Below, piece after piece: positions 1-8,889 of a stretch of 64,000 bases of DNA (its first letter is position 1; every line of letters begins with the position of its first letter). The notes beneath the pieces were generated by a model that saw only the letters and a list, made by a program, of their open reading frames with translations, was not told the origin of the DNA and did not search any database. The stretch comes from Lachancea kluyveri NRRL Y-12651. Its lineage: Eukaryota > Ascomycota > Saccharomycetes > Saccharomycetales > Saccharomycetaceae. The position numbers and the translations under genes were made by a program. The stretch lies in NCBI GenBank assembly GCA_000149225.2, contig CM000694.1:2171623-2235622 (forward strand). The letters are read 5' to 3'.

Positions 1-13
1 ACAATAAAGAAAC

Positions 14-1066
14 ATGACTACCGACAATCAAGTAAACATTGGCATCAACGGTTTTGGCCGTATCGGCAGACTAGTTTTGCGTGCAGCTTTATCGCATTCA
101 GATGTGAATGTCAAACTGATCAACAACCCATCAACAACTCCCGAATACGCTGCGTATTTGTTCAAGTACGATTCTACTCATGGCAGATACGCAGGTGCTG
201 TTGAGTACGATGACACATCGCTTATCATCGAACATGGTAGCATCTCTTCTAATATTCCACTTTCTCACTGCAGGGAGCCGGAGAAAATCCCATGGAGCTC
301 TCATGGAGTCGATTATGTCATCGACTCCACCGGTGTTTTCAAAGAATTGGACACCGCCTGCAGACACAAGGATATCAAAAAGGTTGTCATCACTGCGCCT
401 TCGAAAACAGCACCAATGTACGTCTACGGTGTAAATGAAAACAATTACGATCCTTCTAGGGATAAAATCGTCTCCAACGCCTCCTGCACTACAAATTGTC
501 TCGGTCCGTTGGTAAAATGCTTAAACGATGAATTTGGGATCGAGGAAGCTTTGATGACCACTGTCCATGCCACGACCGCATCGCAAAAGACTGTGGATGG
601 TACCAGCTCCGGTGGTAAAGATTGGAGAGGTGGCAGAAGTTGCCAAGGTAACATCATTCCATCCTCCACCGGAGCTGCCAAAGCTGTTGCCAAAATTTTA
701 CCAGAGCTGAATGGCAAAATTACCGGTATGTCGATCCGTGTGCCAACAATTAACATCTCTCTCGTGGATTTGACCTTTCGTACCGCTAAAGAGACCTCCT
801 ATATGGAAATAATTAGCACTCTCGAAAAACGTAGCAAAACCGATCTAAAGGGTGTCTTGGGGGTTACCCGAGACCCGGTGGTGTCCTCTGATTTTACTTC
901 CGATTCCAGAAGCTCCATAGTTGATGCGGGTGCTGGTATAGAGTTAAACAACAGGTTTTTCAAAATATGCAGCTGGTACGACAATGAATACGGTTACTCA
1001 AGCAGAGTGATTGATTTGGTTAGGCATATGGCAAAGAAAGATCGGGAATACGAGCACAGTTTGTAA
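14..1066 (+). CDS. GDP1: GAPDH, probable NADP-type (GDP1-like)
   Basis: A complete 350-aa glyceraldehyde-3-phosphate dehydrogenase. It has the N-terminal Rossmann glycine motif (GINGFGRIG, residues 10-18), catalytic Cys158 in SNASCTTNC, and His185 in TTVHATT. The C-terminal half is highly family-like (WYDNEYGYS). It is clearly more diverged than a glycolytic Tdh protein. The position holding the Asp that selects NAD in Tdh enzymes (NDPF) is Asn38 (NNPS). The DGPS loop is replaced by a longer DGTSSGG, with Thr197-Ser198 where Pro normally follows Gly. Both changes fit NADP use, as reported for Kluyveromyces lactis Gdp1. The GDP1 name rests on this and on family knowledge, not on an alignment. 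S. cerevisiae has no GAPDH beside TPN1. The ATG lies 14 bases from the window edge, so the promoter is outside. Confidence 0.85.
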   Translation: MTTDNQVNIGINGFGRIGRLVLRAALSHSDVNVKLINNPSTTPEYAAYLFKYDSTHGRYAGAVEYDDTSLIIEHGSISSNIPLSHCREPEKIPWSSHGVDYVIDSTGVFKELDTACRHKDIKKVVITAPSKTAPMYVYGVNENNYDPSRDKIVSNASCTTNCLGPLVKCLNDEFGIEEALMTTVHATTASQKTVDGTSSGGKDWRGGRSCQGNIIPSSTGAAKAVAKILPELNGKITGMSIRVPTINISLVDLTFRTAKETSYMEIISTLEKRSKTDLKGVLGVTRDPVVSSDFTSDSRSSIVDAGAGIELNNRFFKICSWYDNEYGYSSRVIDLVRHMAKKDREYEHSL

Positions 1067-1419
1067 TAATAAAGGAACGAAAAAGCCCAAAAAAGAAAAA
1101 AAAAGGAAGACTTGGAGTCGAAAGAAAACCCGGTGCGTATCTTATTTATGTGTTGATTATTTAGGAATAAATAATATGTCAATATTCCCTCAAGAACTGG
1201 CGCTAACAGTTTCCTTTGCTTTCGTAGTACGTGAGCTGGCGCGATATTAAAAAAAAATTTTCCGCATGGATTTGATCACCGGCCAATATGGCTGTGATGA
1301 GAGGCTGCAACCATTTGGCCTTATCCGCGTACAGCTATTTTATAATCACAAACAACCTTTGACTTCTAAAAGAGAGGTCGTTCACTAAAGACAAAAGAAA
1401 AAACAGTAAAAAACGACTT
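1067..1419. other. intergenic: GDP1-like 3' end and TPN1 promoter
   Basis: 353 bp without a gene. It holds the 3' region of the GAPDH gene and the upstream region of TPN1, with short A-rich runs near 1080-1110 and just before the TPN1 ATG. A TATA-like TATTTTATAA lies near 1335-1344. No recognised operator was seen. Confidence 0.6.
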
Positions 1420-3069
1420 ATGGGTATCGAAAAAGTTGAATCTGTTTCTATCTCTCAATCTGAGAGACAAACCACTGGCACAATGGGGACAGATTCCATT
1501 GTTTCATGGGTTAAGTCCAAGACTGCCCAAATGTCCAGAAAGCTGGATTCGATGGGTGTCGAAACTCGTGGTATTCAACGTATACCTCCTTATGAGAGAG
1601 GGACGTCGAGACAGTTCTTGAGCGTAGCCGGGCTATGGTTAAGTGCTGCTGGAGGTCTTTCCTCAATGTCTTCCTTTTTTTTGGGCCCCCTTTTGTTTGA
1701 ACTCACCTTCAAACAATCACTAGTGTCCGGGTTGATATCCATGGCTATTGGTTGTGGGATTGCTGCGTATTGTTCTACCATGGGTCCACAGTCGGGATGT
1801 AGACAAATGGTCACCGCCAGATACTTGTTTGGTTGGTGGTTTGTTAAGTTTGTTGCCCTAGTTTCTATTATCGGTGTCATGGGTTGGAGTATTGTGAACT
1901 GTGTCGTGGGTGGTGAAATGCTAGCTTCTATCTCTAATGGTAAGATTCCTTTATGGGTTGGTATCATTATCGTGACAGCGGTATCTTTCCTGGTTGCAAT
2001 TTTTGGTATTAAACAAGTGTTGAAGGTCGAAACTTACATTTCTTTCCCCGTATTGACATGTTTCCTCTTGCTTTACATTGCTGCCAGTGATAAATTCAAT
2101 TTGGTAAACAAATTTGACAACAAGGATGTCGATCCTTTAACAATTAAGGGTAACTGGCTAAGTTTCTTTTCCCTGTGCTACAGTATAACTTCCACCTGGG
2201 GTTCTATTACTGCAGACTACTACATCTTATTCCCTGAAGATACACCACATTATCACGTCTTTTTCCTAACCTTTTTTGGAACCCTCGTTCCTACAACATT
2301 TGTCGGTGTCTTGGGTACTACCTTGGCTGCATGTTCCATGTCATATCAACCATGGGAAAAGGCATACGAAGAATACGGCATGGGTGGTTTACTACATGCT
2401 GGATTTTCCCGTTGGGGTGGGTTTGGTAAGTTCTGTGTCGTTGTTTTGATTTTAAGTTTGGTCTCAAACAACATCATCAATACTTACTCTGCCGCTTTCT
2501 CCATTCAACTGTCCAGTATTCGTTTGGCTCGCATTCCCCGTTGGATTTGGGCGATTGCATGCACTATCTTCTATTTGGTCTGTGCCTTAGTCGGCAGAAA
2601 CCACTTTAGCACTATTTTAGGTAACTTCTTGCCAATGGTCGGTTACTGGATTAGTATCTACTTCATTATTTTGTTGGAGGAAAATGTTATATTCAGAAGA
2701 TGCTTTTTACACATGTTTACCAAAGAATTTCCACCTCAAGACAAGGAGGAAGTGGAGGTTGGAAATTCTGTAAGACAAACTATCGCCGAACTAAAGTACC
2801 AGAAGAAAGGGCATCAAGGTAAACACCGGTACAACTGGGAAATGTGGGATAACTATGACGTCTTAACCCATGGTTACGCCGCAACTCTTTCTTTCTTGGT
2901 AGGTGTAGCTGGTGTTGTCTTAGGTATGGCTCAAGCTTATTGGATCGGCCCATTAGCACGTAACTTTGGTGAATTTGGTGGTGACCTTGCCATGTGGTTA
3001 AGCATGGGATTTGCCGGTGTTGTTTACCCACCTTTGAGATTTTGGGAGTTGCGTAGATATGGCCGCTAG
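1420..3069 (+). CDS. TPN1: plasma-membrane vitamin B6 (pyridoxine) permease
   Basis: A 549-aa polytopic membrane protein of the purine-cytosine permease (NCS1) family, orthologous by sequence and position to S. cerevisiae Tpn1 (about 579 aa). Tpn1 is the plasma-membrane proton symporter for pyridoxine, pyridoxal and pyridoxamine. A hydrophilic N-terminus of about 65 residues precedes around twelve hydrophobic segments. A charged loop lies before the last pair (about residues 430-480). The protein ends in a short basic tail (LRFWELRRYGR). Synteny supports the call: TPN1-COX4-RPS26-CDC55-COX13-IME4-HOS2 matches chr VII-L of S. cerevisiae. It starts at an ATG in an A-rich context. Confidence 0.93.
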   Translation: MGIEKVESVSISQSERQTTGTMGTDSIVSWVKSKTAQMSRKLDSMGVETRGIQRIPPYERGTSRQFLSVAGLWLSAAGGLSSMSSFFLGPLLFELTFKQSLVSGLISMAIGCGIAAYCSTMGPQSGCRQMVTARYLFGWWFVKFVALVSIIGVMGWSIVNCVVGGEMLASISNGKIPLWVGIIIVTAVSFLVAIFGIKQVLKVETYISFPVLTCFLLLYIAASDKFNLVNKFDNKDVDPLTIKGNWLSFFSLCYSITSTWGSITADYYILFPEDTPHYHVFFLTFFGTLVPTTFVGVLGTTLAACSMSYQPWEKAYEEYGMGGLLHAGFSRWGGFGKFCVVVLILSLVSNNIINTYSAAFSIQLSSIRLARIPRWIWAIACTIFYLVCALVGRNHFSTILGNFLPMVGYWISIYFIILLEENVIFRRCFLHMFTKEFPPQDKEEVEVGNSVRQTIAELKYQKKGHQGKHRYNWEMWDNYDVLTHGYAATLSFLVGVAGVVLGMAQAYWIGPLARNFGEFGGDLAMWLSMGFAGVVYPPLRFWELRRYGR

Positions 3070-3178
3070 ATACAGATATGCCAATCTTTTCGTCAATTAA
3101 TAAATAGACAAATTCGAAATACATAATTCTAGCAAGCGTTCAATATATTATGGTGACAATTCCATGATCTACTATCAG

Positions 3179-3200
3179 CACGTGACCAGGAGCCAACCAG
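3179..3200 (+). promoter_or_regulatory. composite E-box + AGCCAACCA module upstream of COX4
   Basis: CACGTGAC (3179-3186), a Cbf1-type E-box, is followed by AGCCAACCAG (3191-3200), a CCAAC variant of the HAP-complex box. The site lies about 160 bp upstream of the COX4 leader intron. The same arrangement with the same 12-bp start-to-start offset recurs upstream of ISA1 at 54646-54667. The factor assignment is inferred from the motifs. Confidence 0.5.
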
Positions 3201-3361
3201 GTTTGAGCTTTTTTTCCCTGTTTAAACATTACACTGACATCGTGCAGAATCACCCGAGAAAAGAAAAAATTTTACCACAGGCGAAAAGGGAAAGAAGATG
3301 TTCGGGCCTGTCATAGTTCCATGCTTAGCACCAGCGCAACAAGTGTCAAGGTCCATAATTA

Positions 3362-3755
3362 GTATGTGATAGCCAAAATCAAAGCTTTGCTTCCTGAGTT
3401 TGTGAGGATGATGTGTGATAATTATTTGGGTTTTTTTAGTCTGGTCACCTTTTTCTATTTGATGGAATAAAAACGTTATCTCCAGTCCAAAGATTTAGAC
3501 GTGGTGTTTGAACCATCGCCAAATCGGTTTAGCGTACGATGGAAAACTGCTCGACAGTACGGTACCCAATACACTCAGCTTTCAAATAAAAGTTATACTG
3601 AGATGAATTTACTCCAGATTTTTGCGGAGGAACGCCATGGAGATATCGGCGATCTTTACAGAGTAAAGACAGAGAACAAATAACGGATCAATGTCTCACC
3701 CTTCCAATAACTCTATTCTGTTAAGCTACATATTATACTAACATCCTCTTTTCAG
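3362..3755 (+). other. COX4: spliceosomal intron in the COX4 5' leader
   Basis: The consensus 5' splice site GTATGT lies at 3362-3367, a perfect branchpoint TACTAAC at 3736-3742, and the 3' splice site TTTTCAG ends at 3755. This gives a 394-bp intron ending 3 bases before the COX4 ATG. S. cerevisiae COX4 is known to carry a leader intron, so this is a conserved feature. The open frame at 3501-3683 inside the intron is treated as spurious. Confidence 0.85.
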
Positions 3756-3758
3756 ATA

Positions 3759-4223
3759 ATGTTATCTCTACGTCAAACCTTTAGATTTGCTGTTCCAGCA
3801 ACCAGAGCATTTTCCACCTCCAGAATCGCTTTCCAAAAGTCTGTCACCAAGACTGCCGCAAATTTGACCGAAGTTGACGGTCCAGAAACTTTGATTGGTC
3901 CAGGTGCTAAAGAAGGCACCGTTCCTACCGAAGTCGAACAAGCTACCGGTTTAGCCAGATTGGAATTGTTGGGTAAGATGGAAGGTATCGATGTTTTCGA
4001 CACTAAACCATTGGAATCTTCCAGAATTGGTACCATGGAAAATCCAATCATTGTTGAAACCTATGATGACTACCGTTACGTCGGTTGCACTGGTTCTCCT
4101 GCTGGCTCTCACACTATCATGTGGTTGAAGCCATCTGTCGGTAAGGTTGCCAGATGCTGGGAATGTGGTTCCGTTTACAAGGTGAACGCAGTTGGTGTGC
4201 CAACAGATGATCACCACCACTAA
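3759..4223 (+). CDS. COX4: cytochrome c oxidase subunit IV
   Basis: A 154-aa nuclear-encoded subunit of mitochondrial complex IV (S. cerevisiae 155 aa). The first 25 residues or so form a basic, Ser/Arg-rich mitochondrial presequence (MLSLRQTFRFAVPATRAFSTSR). The mature region carries the subunit Vb-type zinc-binding residues: Cys in YVGCTG and the pair in ARCWECGSVYK. It ends in a His-rich tail. It is spliced in the leader (3362-3755) and preceded by a Cbf1/CCAAC-type module at 3179-3200. It follows TPN1 on the same strand, as in S. cerevisiae chr VII. Confidence 0.97.
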   Translation: MLSLRQTFRFAVPATRAFSTSRIAFQKSVTKTAANLTEVDGPETLIGPGAKEGTVPTEVEQATGLARLELLGKMEGIDVFDTKPLESSRIGTMENPIIVETYDDYRYVGCTGSPAGSHTIMWLKPSVGKVARCWECGSVYKVNAVGVPTDDHHH

Positions 4224-4770
4224 ACTTCATTAAAAGAATCATCAAATTTACCCTTTCGCATGAATATTCATAAATTTATCCATTCGAACAAAGAAAACAT
4301 TCTAGAAAATTATATTTAAGAAAAGAAAAAGCGTTATATTTTAAAGACAATACACAAGATTTTGGAAGGATTGCGTGTATTTGTTCAATACCGAGTACAA
4401 TTCTGGGTAACTAGCCCATAAATAGTTTATAGTCGATTATTTTTGCAAGTGTTTATGGCGCATAAATAAACATTCTATGATTAAGAGGAAAGAAGTTGTC
4501 TGTTAGACTAGGAATAAAGCAACAAGTAAAGGTTTACACGAACCTTTGAGAATCTACAATTTCATTATGCGATATCAAAGACAGGAGTAGTTATAAGATA
4601 GAGTATTATCCCCGATTGTGAAACATTCACTTTAAAAGTCCCTGCGGAGGCCTTTCGGCTCGGGTCGGAGTTCCATTTTACGGCACGTGACACTTAAATC
4701 TCGGAAGCCTCCCCTCTCCCCTCCCCTCGTATCATCACGTAAAGCCGGTAATAGACTATCGCATGACTGT
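4224..4770. other. intergenic: COX4 3' region and distal RPS26 upstream region
   Basis: No convincing gene. The left part is AT-rich COX4 downstream sequence. A CACGTGAC E-box (Cbf1-type) lies at 4684-4691, next to a pyrimidine-rich tract (about 4708-4730) that begins the RPS26 promoter. I could not find a counterpart of the small S. cerevisiae ORF YGL188C-A. Confidence 0.5.
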
Positions 4771-4773
4771 TTT

Positions 4774-4785
4774 AAACCCATACAC
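4774..4785 (+). promoter_or_regulatory. Rap1-like site (distal) of RPS26
   Basis: AAACCCATACAC resembles the Rap1 consensus ACACCCATACAT. It lies 24 bp before a second, better copy in the same orientation. Tandem Rap1 sites are the usual activation element of ribosomal-protein genes in Saccharomyces. Confidence 0.6.
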
Positions 4786-4808
4786 GTACAATTTTTGTTT
4801 TACGTTTG

Positions 4809-4820
4809 ACACCCATACTT
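4809..4820 (+). promoter_or_regulatory. Rap1 site (proximal) of RPS26
   Basis: ACACCCATACTT is an almost perfect Rap1 recognition sequence, 450 bp upstream of the RPS26 leader intron. Together with the copy at 4774 it gives the classic tandem Rap1 architecture. Confidence 0.75.
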
Positions 4821-4841
4821 TTATTTTTACGAGGGCTGGAA

Positions 4842-4849
4842 TCACGTGA
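4842..4849. promoter_or_regulatory. palindromic Cbf1-type E-box in the RPS26 promoter
   Basis: TCACGTGA sits 22 bp after the proximal Rap1 site. Cbf1 is a known regulator of ribosomal-protein genes in several yeasts outside Saccharomyces; its role here is an inference from the motif. Confidence 0.5.
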
Positions 4850-5259
4850 ACGAAACGAGCTGATCGCTTGCGAAATGTCACCTCTTTTCATAGTATCCAA
4901 CCTATCGTATTCTCCTTTCGTACGGAATCGCGTCTCTCGCAGCGATCTCTGTGTGTGCTTTCCACCAGCCTCTCGGTACACACCACCCCAGTTCAGCTGG
5001 TGCGGTCTGTCTAGTGCCTAGCCCCACCACCTACGGGGGCTCTCACCTCCGCCTGGGCCTGTTTGTCGTGGCCCGGTCGCACACCGGCGACTCCCTGCTG
5101 GCACCTTGTGCCCGCACCAGCTCGCTTCCCTGCAAGCACTGCCATCGTCCTCTTGCTCTCAATGTACTTTTCATCAAAACTTTTTCAAGGTTTAAGTGTG
5201 TTCACAACTTGTTATTATAGATAGTCCTAGCTTTAAAAACCACAAGACTAGTAATTCAA

Positions 5260-5597
5260 GTATGTCTGATAATGAATAAAGAGGTGGGGGAAGACAGGAA
5301 ATAAGAAAACCAAAGATAATGGGAGCGGATGTCACTCAGACCTATCACCTTGTGCAAATGAGTGAGAGGCTTCCAATGGCAAATAGTCTAAACCATTTCG
5401 ATTCCGCAAGAACTAACGATGTGCACTACACATGAAGCACACAACCCTTAGAAATTGGTATACATGTATTAGATACTCACAGCACTGCCGAGAAGGGAGA
5501 GGTTCCGTGTTTTTTTCTAGGTTTACTTTCATAAGTTTTTGCTTATCTTCCACCACAGCTCCTTAGAAAAATGTGTTTACTAACAGTTCTGTTTTAG
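5260..5597 (+). other. RPS26: spliceosomal intron in the RPS26 5' leader
   Basis: GTATGT at 5260-5265, a perfect TACTAAC branchpoint at 5577-5583 and the 3' site TTTTAG ending at 5597 define a 338-bp intron. Only one base (C5598) separates the 3' splice site from the ATG. I do not recall an annotated intron in S. cerevisiae RPS26A or RPS26B, so this is either ancestral or lineage-specific. Confidence 0.85.
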
Positions 5598-5598
5598 C

Positions 5599-5958
5599 AT
5601 GCCAAAGAAGAGAGCTTCCAACGGTAGAAACAAGAAGGGTAGAGGTCACGTTAAGCCAGTTAGATGTGTCAACTGTTCCAAGTCTGTTCCAAAGGACAAG
5701 GCTATTAAGAGAATGGCTATCAGAAACATTGTCGAAGCTGCTGCTGTTAGAGATTTGTCTGAAGCCTCTGTTTACGCTGAATACGCCTTGCCAAAGACCT
5801 ACAACAAGTTGCACTACTGTGTCTCTTGCGCTATTCACGCTAGAATTGTCAGAGTCAGATCTAGAGAAGACAGAAGAATCAGAGCTCCTCCTCAAAGACC
5901 AAGATTCAACAGAGAAAACAGAGTTTCTCCAGCTGATGCTGCCAAGAAAGCTTTGTAA
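5599..5958 (+). CDS. RPS26: 40S ribosomal protein eS26
   Basis: The 119-aa small-subunit protein eS26, which lies at the mRNA exit channel and contacts the 18S rRNA 3' end; it is inserted late with the help of Tsr2. It has the basic N-terminus [17 protein letters not shown] and two zinc-binding CxxC pairs (CVNC and CVSC), and ends PADAAKKAL. Sequence and length match S. cerevisiae Rps26A almost throughout. Only one copy is seen here, where S. cerevisiae has two paralogues from the genome duplication. The promoter carries tandem Rap1 sites and an E-box, and the leader is spliced. Codon choice is strongly biased to preferred yeast codons, as expected for a highly expressed gene. Confidence 0.98.
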   Translation: MPKKRASNGRNKKGRGHVKPVRCVNCSKSVPKDKAIKRMAIRNIVEAAAVRDLSEASVYAEYALPKTYNKLHYCVSCAIHARIVRVRSREDRRIRAPPQRPRFNRENRVSPADAAKKAL

Positions 5959-6462
5959 AGTGGGAGTTTATTGATTTTTTAATGATCTCTTTTAAATAAT
6001 ATCTACAAAACTCTGTATTTTTACATAGCACGTTAACAACAACCACTACTACTATTAATTGTGTTTTGATTCTTTCTGATCCACCAGTCATGTGACAACG
6101 GTGACGGTTGAACAATAAATAATGATCGTCATATACGAAGAGCTGTCCAAGCACACGAACGAAAATTTTTGCCACTTTGAAACCCCTTAATTCGATCCTT
6201 TCTTTCGCTCCAACCAAAGGGACCCTAGGCAGAAAAGGAGAAATCTCGCTAAACTACTTTGTTTTATTCTGTCCTATTCAATTTCTGATTTGTTTTATTG
6301 CAATTGCATGGTCATAGAAAACAACGCTTGGCGATTTTTCTGAAAGTTTTATATTCAATTCAATTAACAACAGATTGGTTTTTCTTAAAACACAAACAAA
6401 GAAAAAAGAAGATAAAAACGATAATACTGTAAACGTAAGAATAAAGAATTAACTCTAACCGA
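5959..6462. other. intergenic: RPS26 3' region and CDC55 promoter
   Basis: 504 bp, AT-rich, with an A-rich leader before the CDC55 ATG. No RNA gene or recognised operator was seen. Confidence 0.6.
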
Positions 6463-7809
6463 ATGCCACAAGATAACTTTGATTTCAAGTTCAGCCAATG
6501 CTTTGGTGATAAGGCTGATATTGTGGTCACCGAGGCAGACATCATAACCGCAGTTGAGTTTGATCACTCCGGTGATTATTTGGCTACTGGTGATCGAGGA
6601 GGTCGTGTTGTTCTTTTTGAAAGAAATAATTCAAAACATTGTGAATATAAGTTTTTGACAGAGTTTCAGAGCCATGATGCAGAATTTGACTATTTGAAAT
6701 CGTTGGAAATCGAGGAAAAAATCAATCAGATCAAATGGTGCCGACCTACAAATCAATCGCACTTTCTATTGAGCACTAACGACAAGACTATCAAACTTTG
6801 GAAAGTCTATGAAAAGAACATCAAGCTAGTAAGTGAGAATAATTTAACTGAAGGTGCTTATTCGAGGAGTAATGGTTCCGCGAAGGCAGTACTATCTTTA
6901 CAAACCTTAAAATTGCCAAAATTGTCACAGCATGACAAGATAATCGCTGCTGCTCCTAAAAAGATTTACAGCAATGCTCATACCTACCATATCAATTCCA
7001 TATCCATAAATTCGGATCAGGAAACTTTTATAAGTGCAGACGATTTAAGAATCAATTTGTGGAATTTGGGCATTCCAGATCAAAGCTTTAACATTGTAGA
7101 CATAAAACCAGCAAACATGGAGGAGTTGACCGAAGTGATTACAAGTGCGGCATTCCACCCACACCATTGCAACTTGTTCATGTATTCGTCATCCAAAGGT
7201 ACCATTAAGCTATCCGACATGAGACAAAACGCACTTTGTGATTTCAGAGCTAAAACTTTTGAGGAATACCTAGATCCAATAAACCACAATTTTTTCACTG
7301 AAATTACTTCCTCCATATCCGATGTTAAATTCAGTCCGGATGGCCGCTACATTGCCTCGCGTGACTATCTAACCGTAAAGATCTGGGACGTTAATATGGA
7401 CAACAAGCCTGTCAAAACCATTAACATCCATGATCAACTGAAAGAGAGATTAAGTGACACATATGAGAATGATGCTATTTTTGATAAATTCGAGGTTTCG
7501 TTCAGTGGCGATAGTTCAAGCGTTATGACGGGCTCCTACAACAACAATTTCATGATATATCCAAATGTAGTAAAGACTGGGGAAGCATCAGTAGGAAACA
7601 ACACAATGGATGAAATTGTACTGCAAGCAGACAAAACAGCCTTCAAGAGTAAGCGATTAGGAACTCTACAGCAGCAAAGTGCAAGGAATAAAGAATGGGG
7701 TGATGGCATTGACTTTAAGAAGAGCATCCTTCATTTCTCGTGGCACCCGCGCGAGAACAGCGTTGCGATAGCAGCTACAAACAATTTATTCATCTTTTCT
7801 GCATTGTGA
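6463..7809 (+). CDS. CDC55: PP2A regulatory B subunit (B55 family)
   Basis: A 448-aa WD40 protein, the B/PR55 regulatory subunit of protein phosphatase 2A. It directs PP2A in mitotic entry and exit, the spindle and morphogenesis checkpoints, and TORC1/Zds signalling. It begins with the family N-terminus ([12 protein letters not shown]) and contains the signature [15 protein letters not shown] and [22 protein letters not shown] segments of the seven-blade propeller. S. cerevisiae Cdc55 is longer (526 aa) because of an internal low-complexity insertion. This protein is close to the animal B55 length, so it looks complete without that insertion. Its position between RPS26 and COX13 is conserved. 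Confidence 0.97.
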   Translation: MPQDNFDFKFSQCFGDKADIVVTEADIITAVEFDHSGDYLATGDRGGRVVLFERNNSKHCEYKFLTEFQSHDAEFDYLKSLEIEEKINQIKWCRPTNQSHFLLSTNDKTIKLWKVYEKNIKLVSENNLTEGAYSRSNGSAKAVLSLQTLKLPKLSQHDKIIAAAPKKIYSNAHTYHINSISINSDQETFISADDLRINLWNLGIPDQSFNIVDIKPANMEELTEVITSAAFHPHHCNLFMYSSSKGTIKLSDMRQNALCDFRAKTFEEYLDPINHNFFTEITSSISDVKFSPDGRYIASRDYLTVKIWDVNMDNKPVKTINIHDQLKERLSDTYENDAIFDKFEVSFSGDSSSVMTGSYNNNFMIYPNVVKTGEASVGNNTMDEIVLQADKTAFKSKRLGTLQQQSARNKEWGDGIDFKKSILHFSWHPRENSVAIAATNNLFIFSAL

Positions 7810-8193
7810 AAGAGGAAGGGGATAATGGATCCGTTCTAATTTATCTCATTTTCATTCATATTTTGTTGTTGTTCCCTTCCGGCCTTTCTGTTTTATTGTA
7901 TTATCCCTCCATCCTGTCTGTAGTTAAGATACTTCCTCTGTCACTCCCTTTCTCTATTATATCGATAATTTTAATTTCATGCTACGCTTCAAGAGACTTC
8001 AAGACAACAATTTACTTAAGATAGAGGTACGTATTCTTGTCGTTCCTTTAAGATACACGTATAAATATGACTAACTTACTCCTGAGTAATCATTAAATAA
8101 AGAATTCTTAAATGTATTTTTTTCTCTCTTGCAATGTAGTTTGAATATTGTAGATAAAGCGTTATGTTTAGTTGTTATGTTCGATTGATATGC
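7810..8193. other. convergent 3' regions of CDC55 and COX13
   Basis: 384 bp between two converging genes, AT- and pyrimidine-rich. I see only 3' untranslated sequence here. Confidence 0.6.
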
Positions 8194-8592
8194 TTATTCA
8201 TCGTGACTAACGTTTCTGTTAACGACCGGGTTCCAGAACATGGTCTTATCACCATCACCCCAGAAAAATGGCTTAGTTCTGATGTTTTGGAATTCGTAGT
8301 CCTTTGGCCAGTCAGAGTCTGGAACATGCTTTAGGTGCTCACGGTGTCTAGCGTGTTCAGCTTCAACAAAGTAGGTGTTGACAGCAGCCAAAGCAATAGC
8401 TGGAATAGCAACAAAGACGGTGATTTTCTTCCACAACCCAGTAGTCTCCTTAGCATGGTGTTGGGTGGCTTCCAAGGATTGTTTGAAGGTTCTGGCAGCT
8501 TCCTTGTCGCCTGCGCCAAAAGCTGGTTTTAAAGCATGTGGTGGCAAACTAGAGGCTCTTCTAATAGCTTGACGGGTAAATCTTGGTAACAT
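8194..8592 (-). CDS. COX13: cytochrome c oxidase subunit VIa
   Basis: The 132-aa subunit VIa of mitochondrial complex IV (S. cerevisiae Cox13, 129 aa), a small inner-membrane subunit that modulates the oxidase and supports dimer/supercomplex assembly. An Arg-rich presequence (MLPRFTRQAIRR) is followed by the single membrane span (VFVAIPAIALAAVNTYFV) and the family tail (FFWGDGDKTMFWNPVVNR). The open frame extends 55 codons upstream, but the ATG at 8592 matches the known N-terminus and gives the expected length. Upstream sequence holds ATTGG (CCAAT box) at 8741 and TCACGTGA at 8766. Confidence 0.97.
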   Translation of the reverse strand: MLPRFTRQAIRRASSLPPHALKPAFGAGDKEAARTFKQSLEATQHHAKETTGLWKKITVFVAIPAIALAAVNTYFVEAEHARHREHLKHVPDSDWPKDYEFQNIRTKPFFWGDGDKTMFWNPVVNRNVSHDE

Positions 8593-8740
8593 TTTGAGAT
8601 ATGTTCTTATGGTATATTTGTTACAATAATTGTGATAGAATAAGCGTTTCTTCTCAAACGAAGAAAATGGTCTTACAAATTTTTCCAGAGACCGAAAGGA
8701 CCGGTGCGTGAAAACAAATTGAACTTTTTTAAGCTTTTTG

Positions 8741-8774
8741 ATTGGCTGTAGGGCCAAAATTCAAATCACGTGAC
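8741..8774. promoter_or_regulatory. CCAAT box and E-box upstream of COX13
   Basis: ATTGGCT (8741-8747; AGCCAAT on the COX13 strand) and TCACGTGAC (8766-8774) lie 150-180 bp upstream of the COX13 ATG. CCAAT is the core of the HAP2/3/4/5 site that activates respiratory genes. The E-box is Cbf1-type. The module lies between COX13 and the tRNA-Gly gene. Confidence 0.55.
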
Positions 8775-8818
8775 TTTATATATATATAGATGTCCAAAAA
8801 TTTAAATGAGAAAAAGAA

Positions 8819-8889
8819 TGCGCAAGCCCGGAATCGAACCGGGGGCCCAACGATGGCAACGTTGGATTTTACCACTAAACCACTTGCGC
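8819..8889 (-). tRNA. tRNA-Gly (anticodon GCC)
   Basis: A 71-nt gene read on the minus strand. The 5' GCGCAAG pairs fully with the 3' CTTGCGC acceptor strand. The D arm is TGGTTTAGTGGTAAAAT, the anticodon GCC lies in the loop TTGCCAT, and the T arm is CCGGTTCGATTCCGG. No intron. A T-run on the transcript side (about 8811-8815) serves as the Pol III terminator. It lies about 230 bp upstream of COX13 on the same strand. Confidence 0.97.

Noticed and set aside
3501-3683. 60-aa plus-strand ORF before COX4
   Set aside because: It lies entirely inside the COX4 leader intron and has no protein-like conservation that I recognise.
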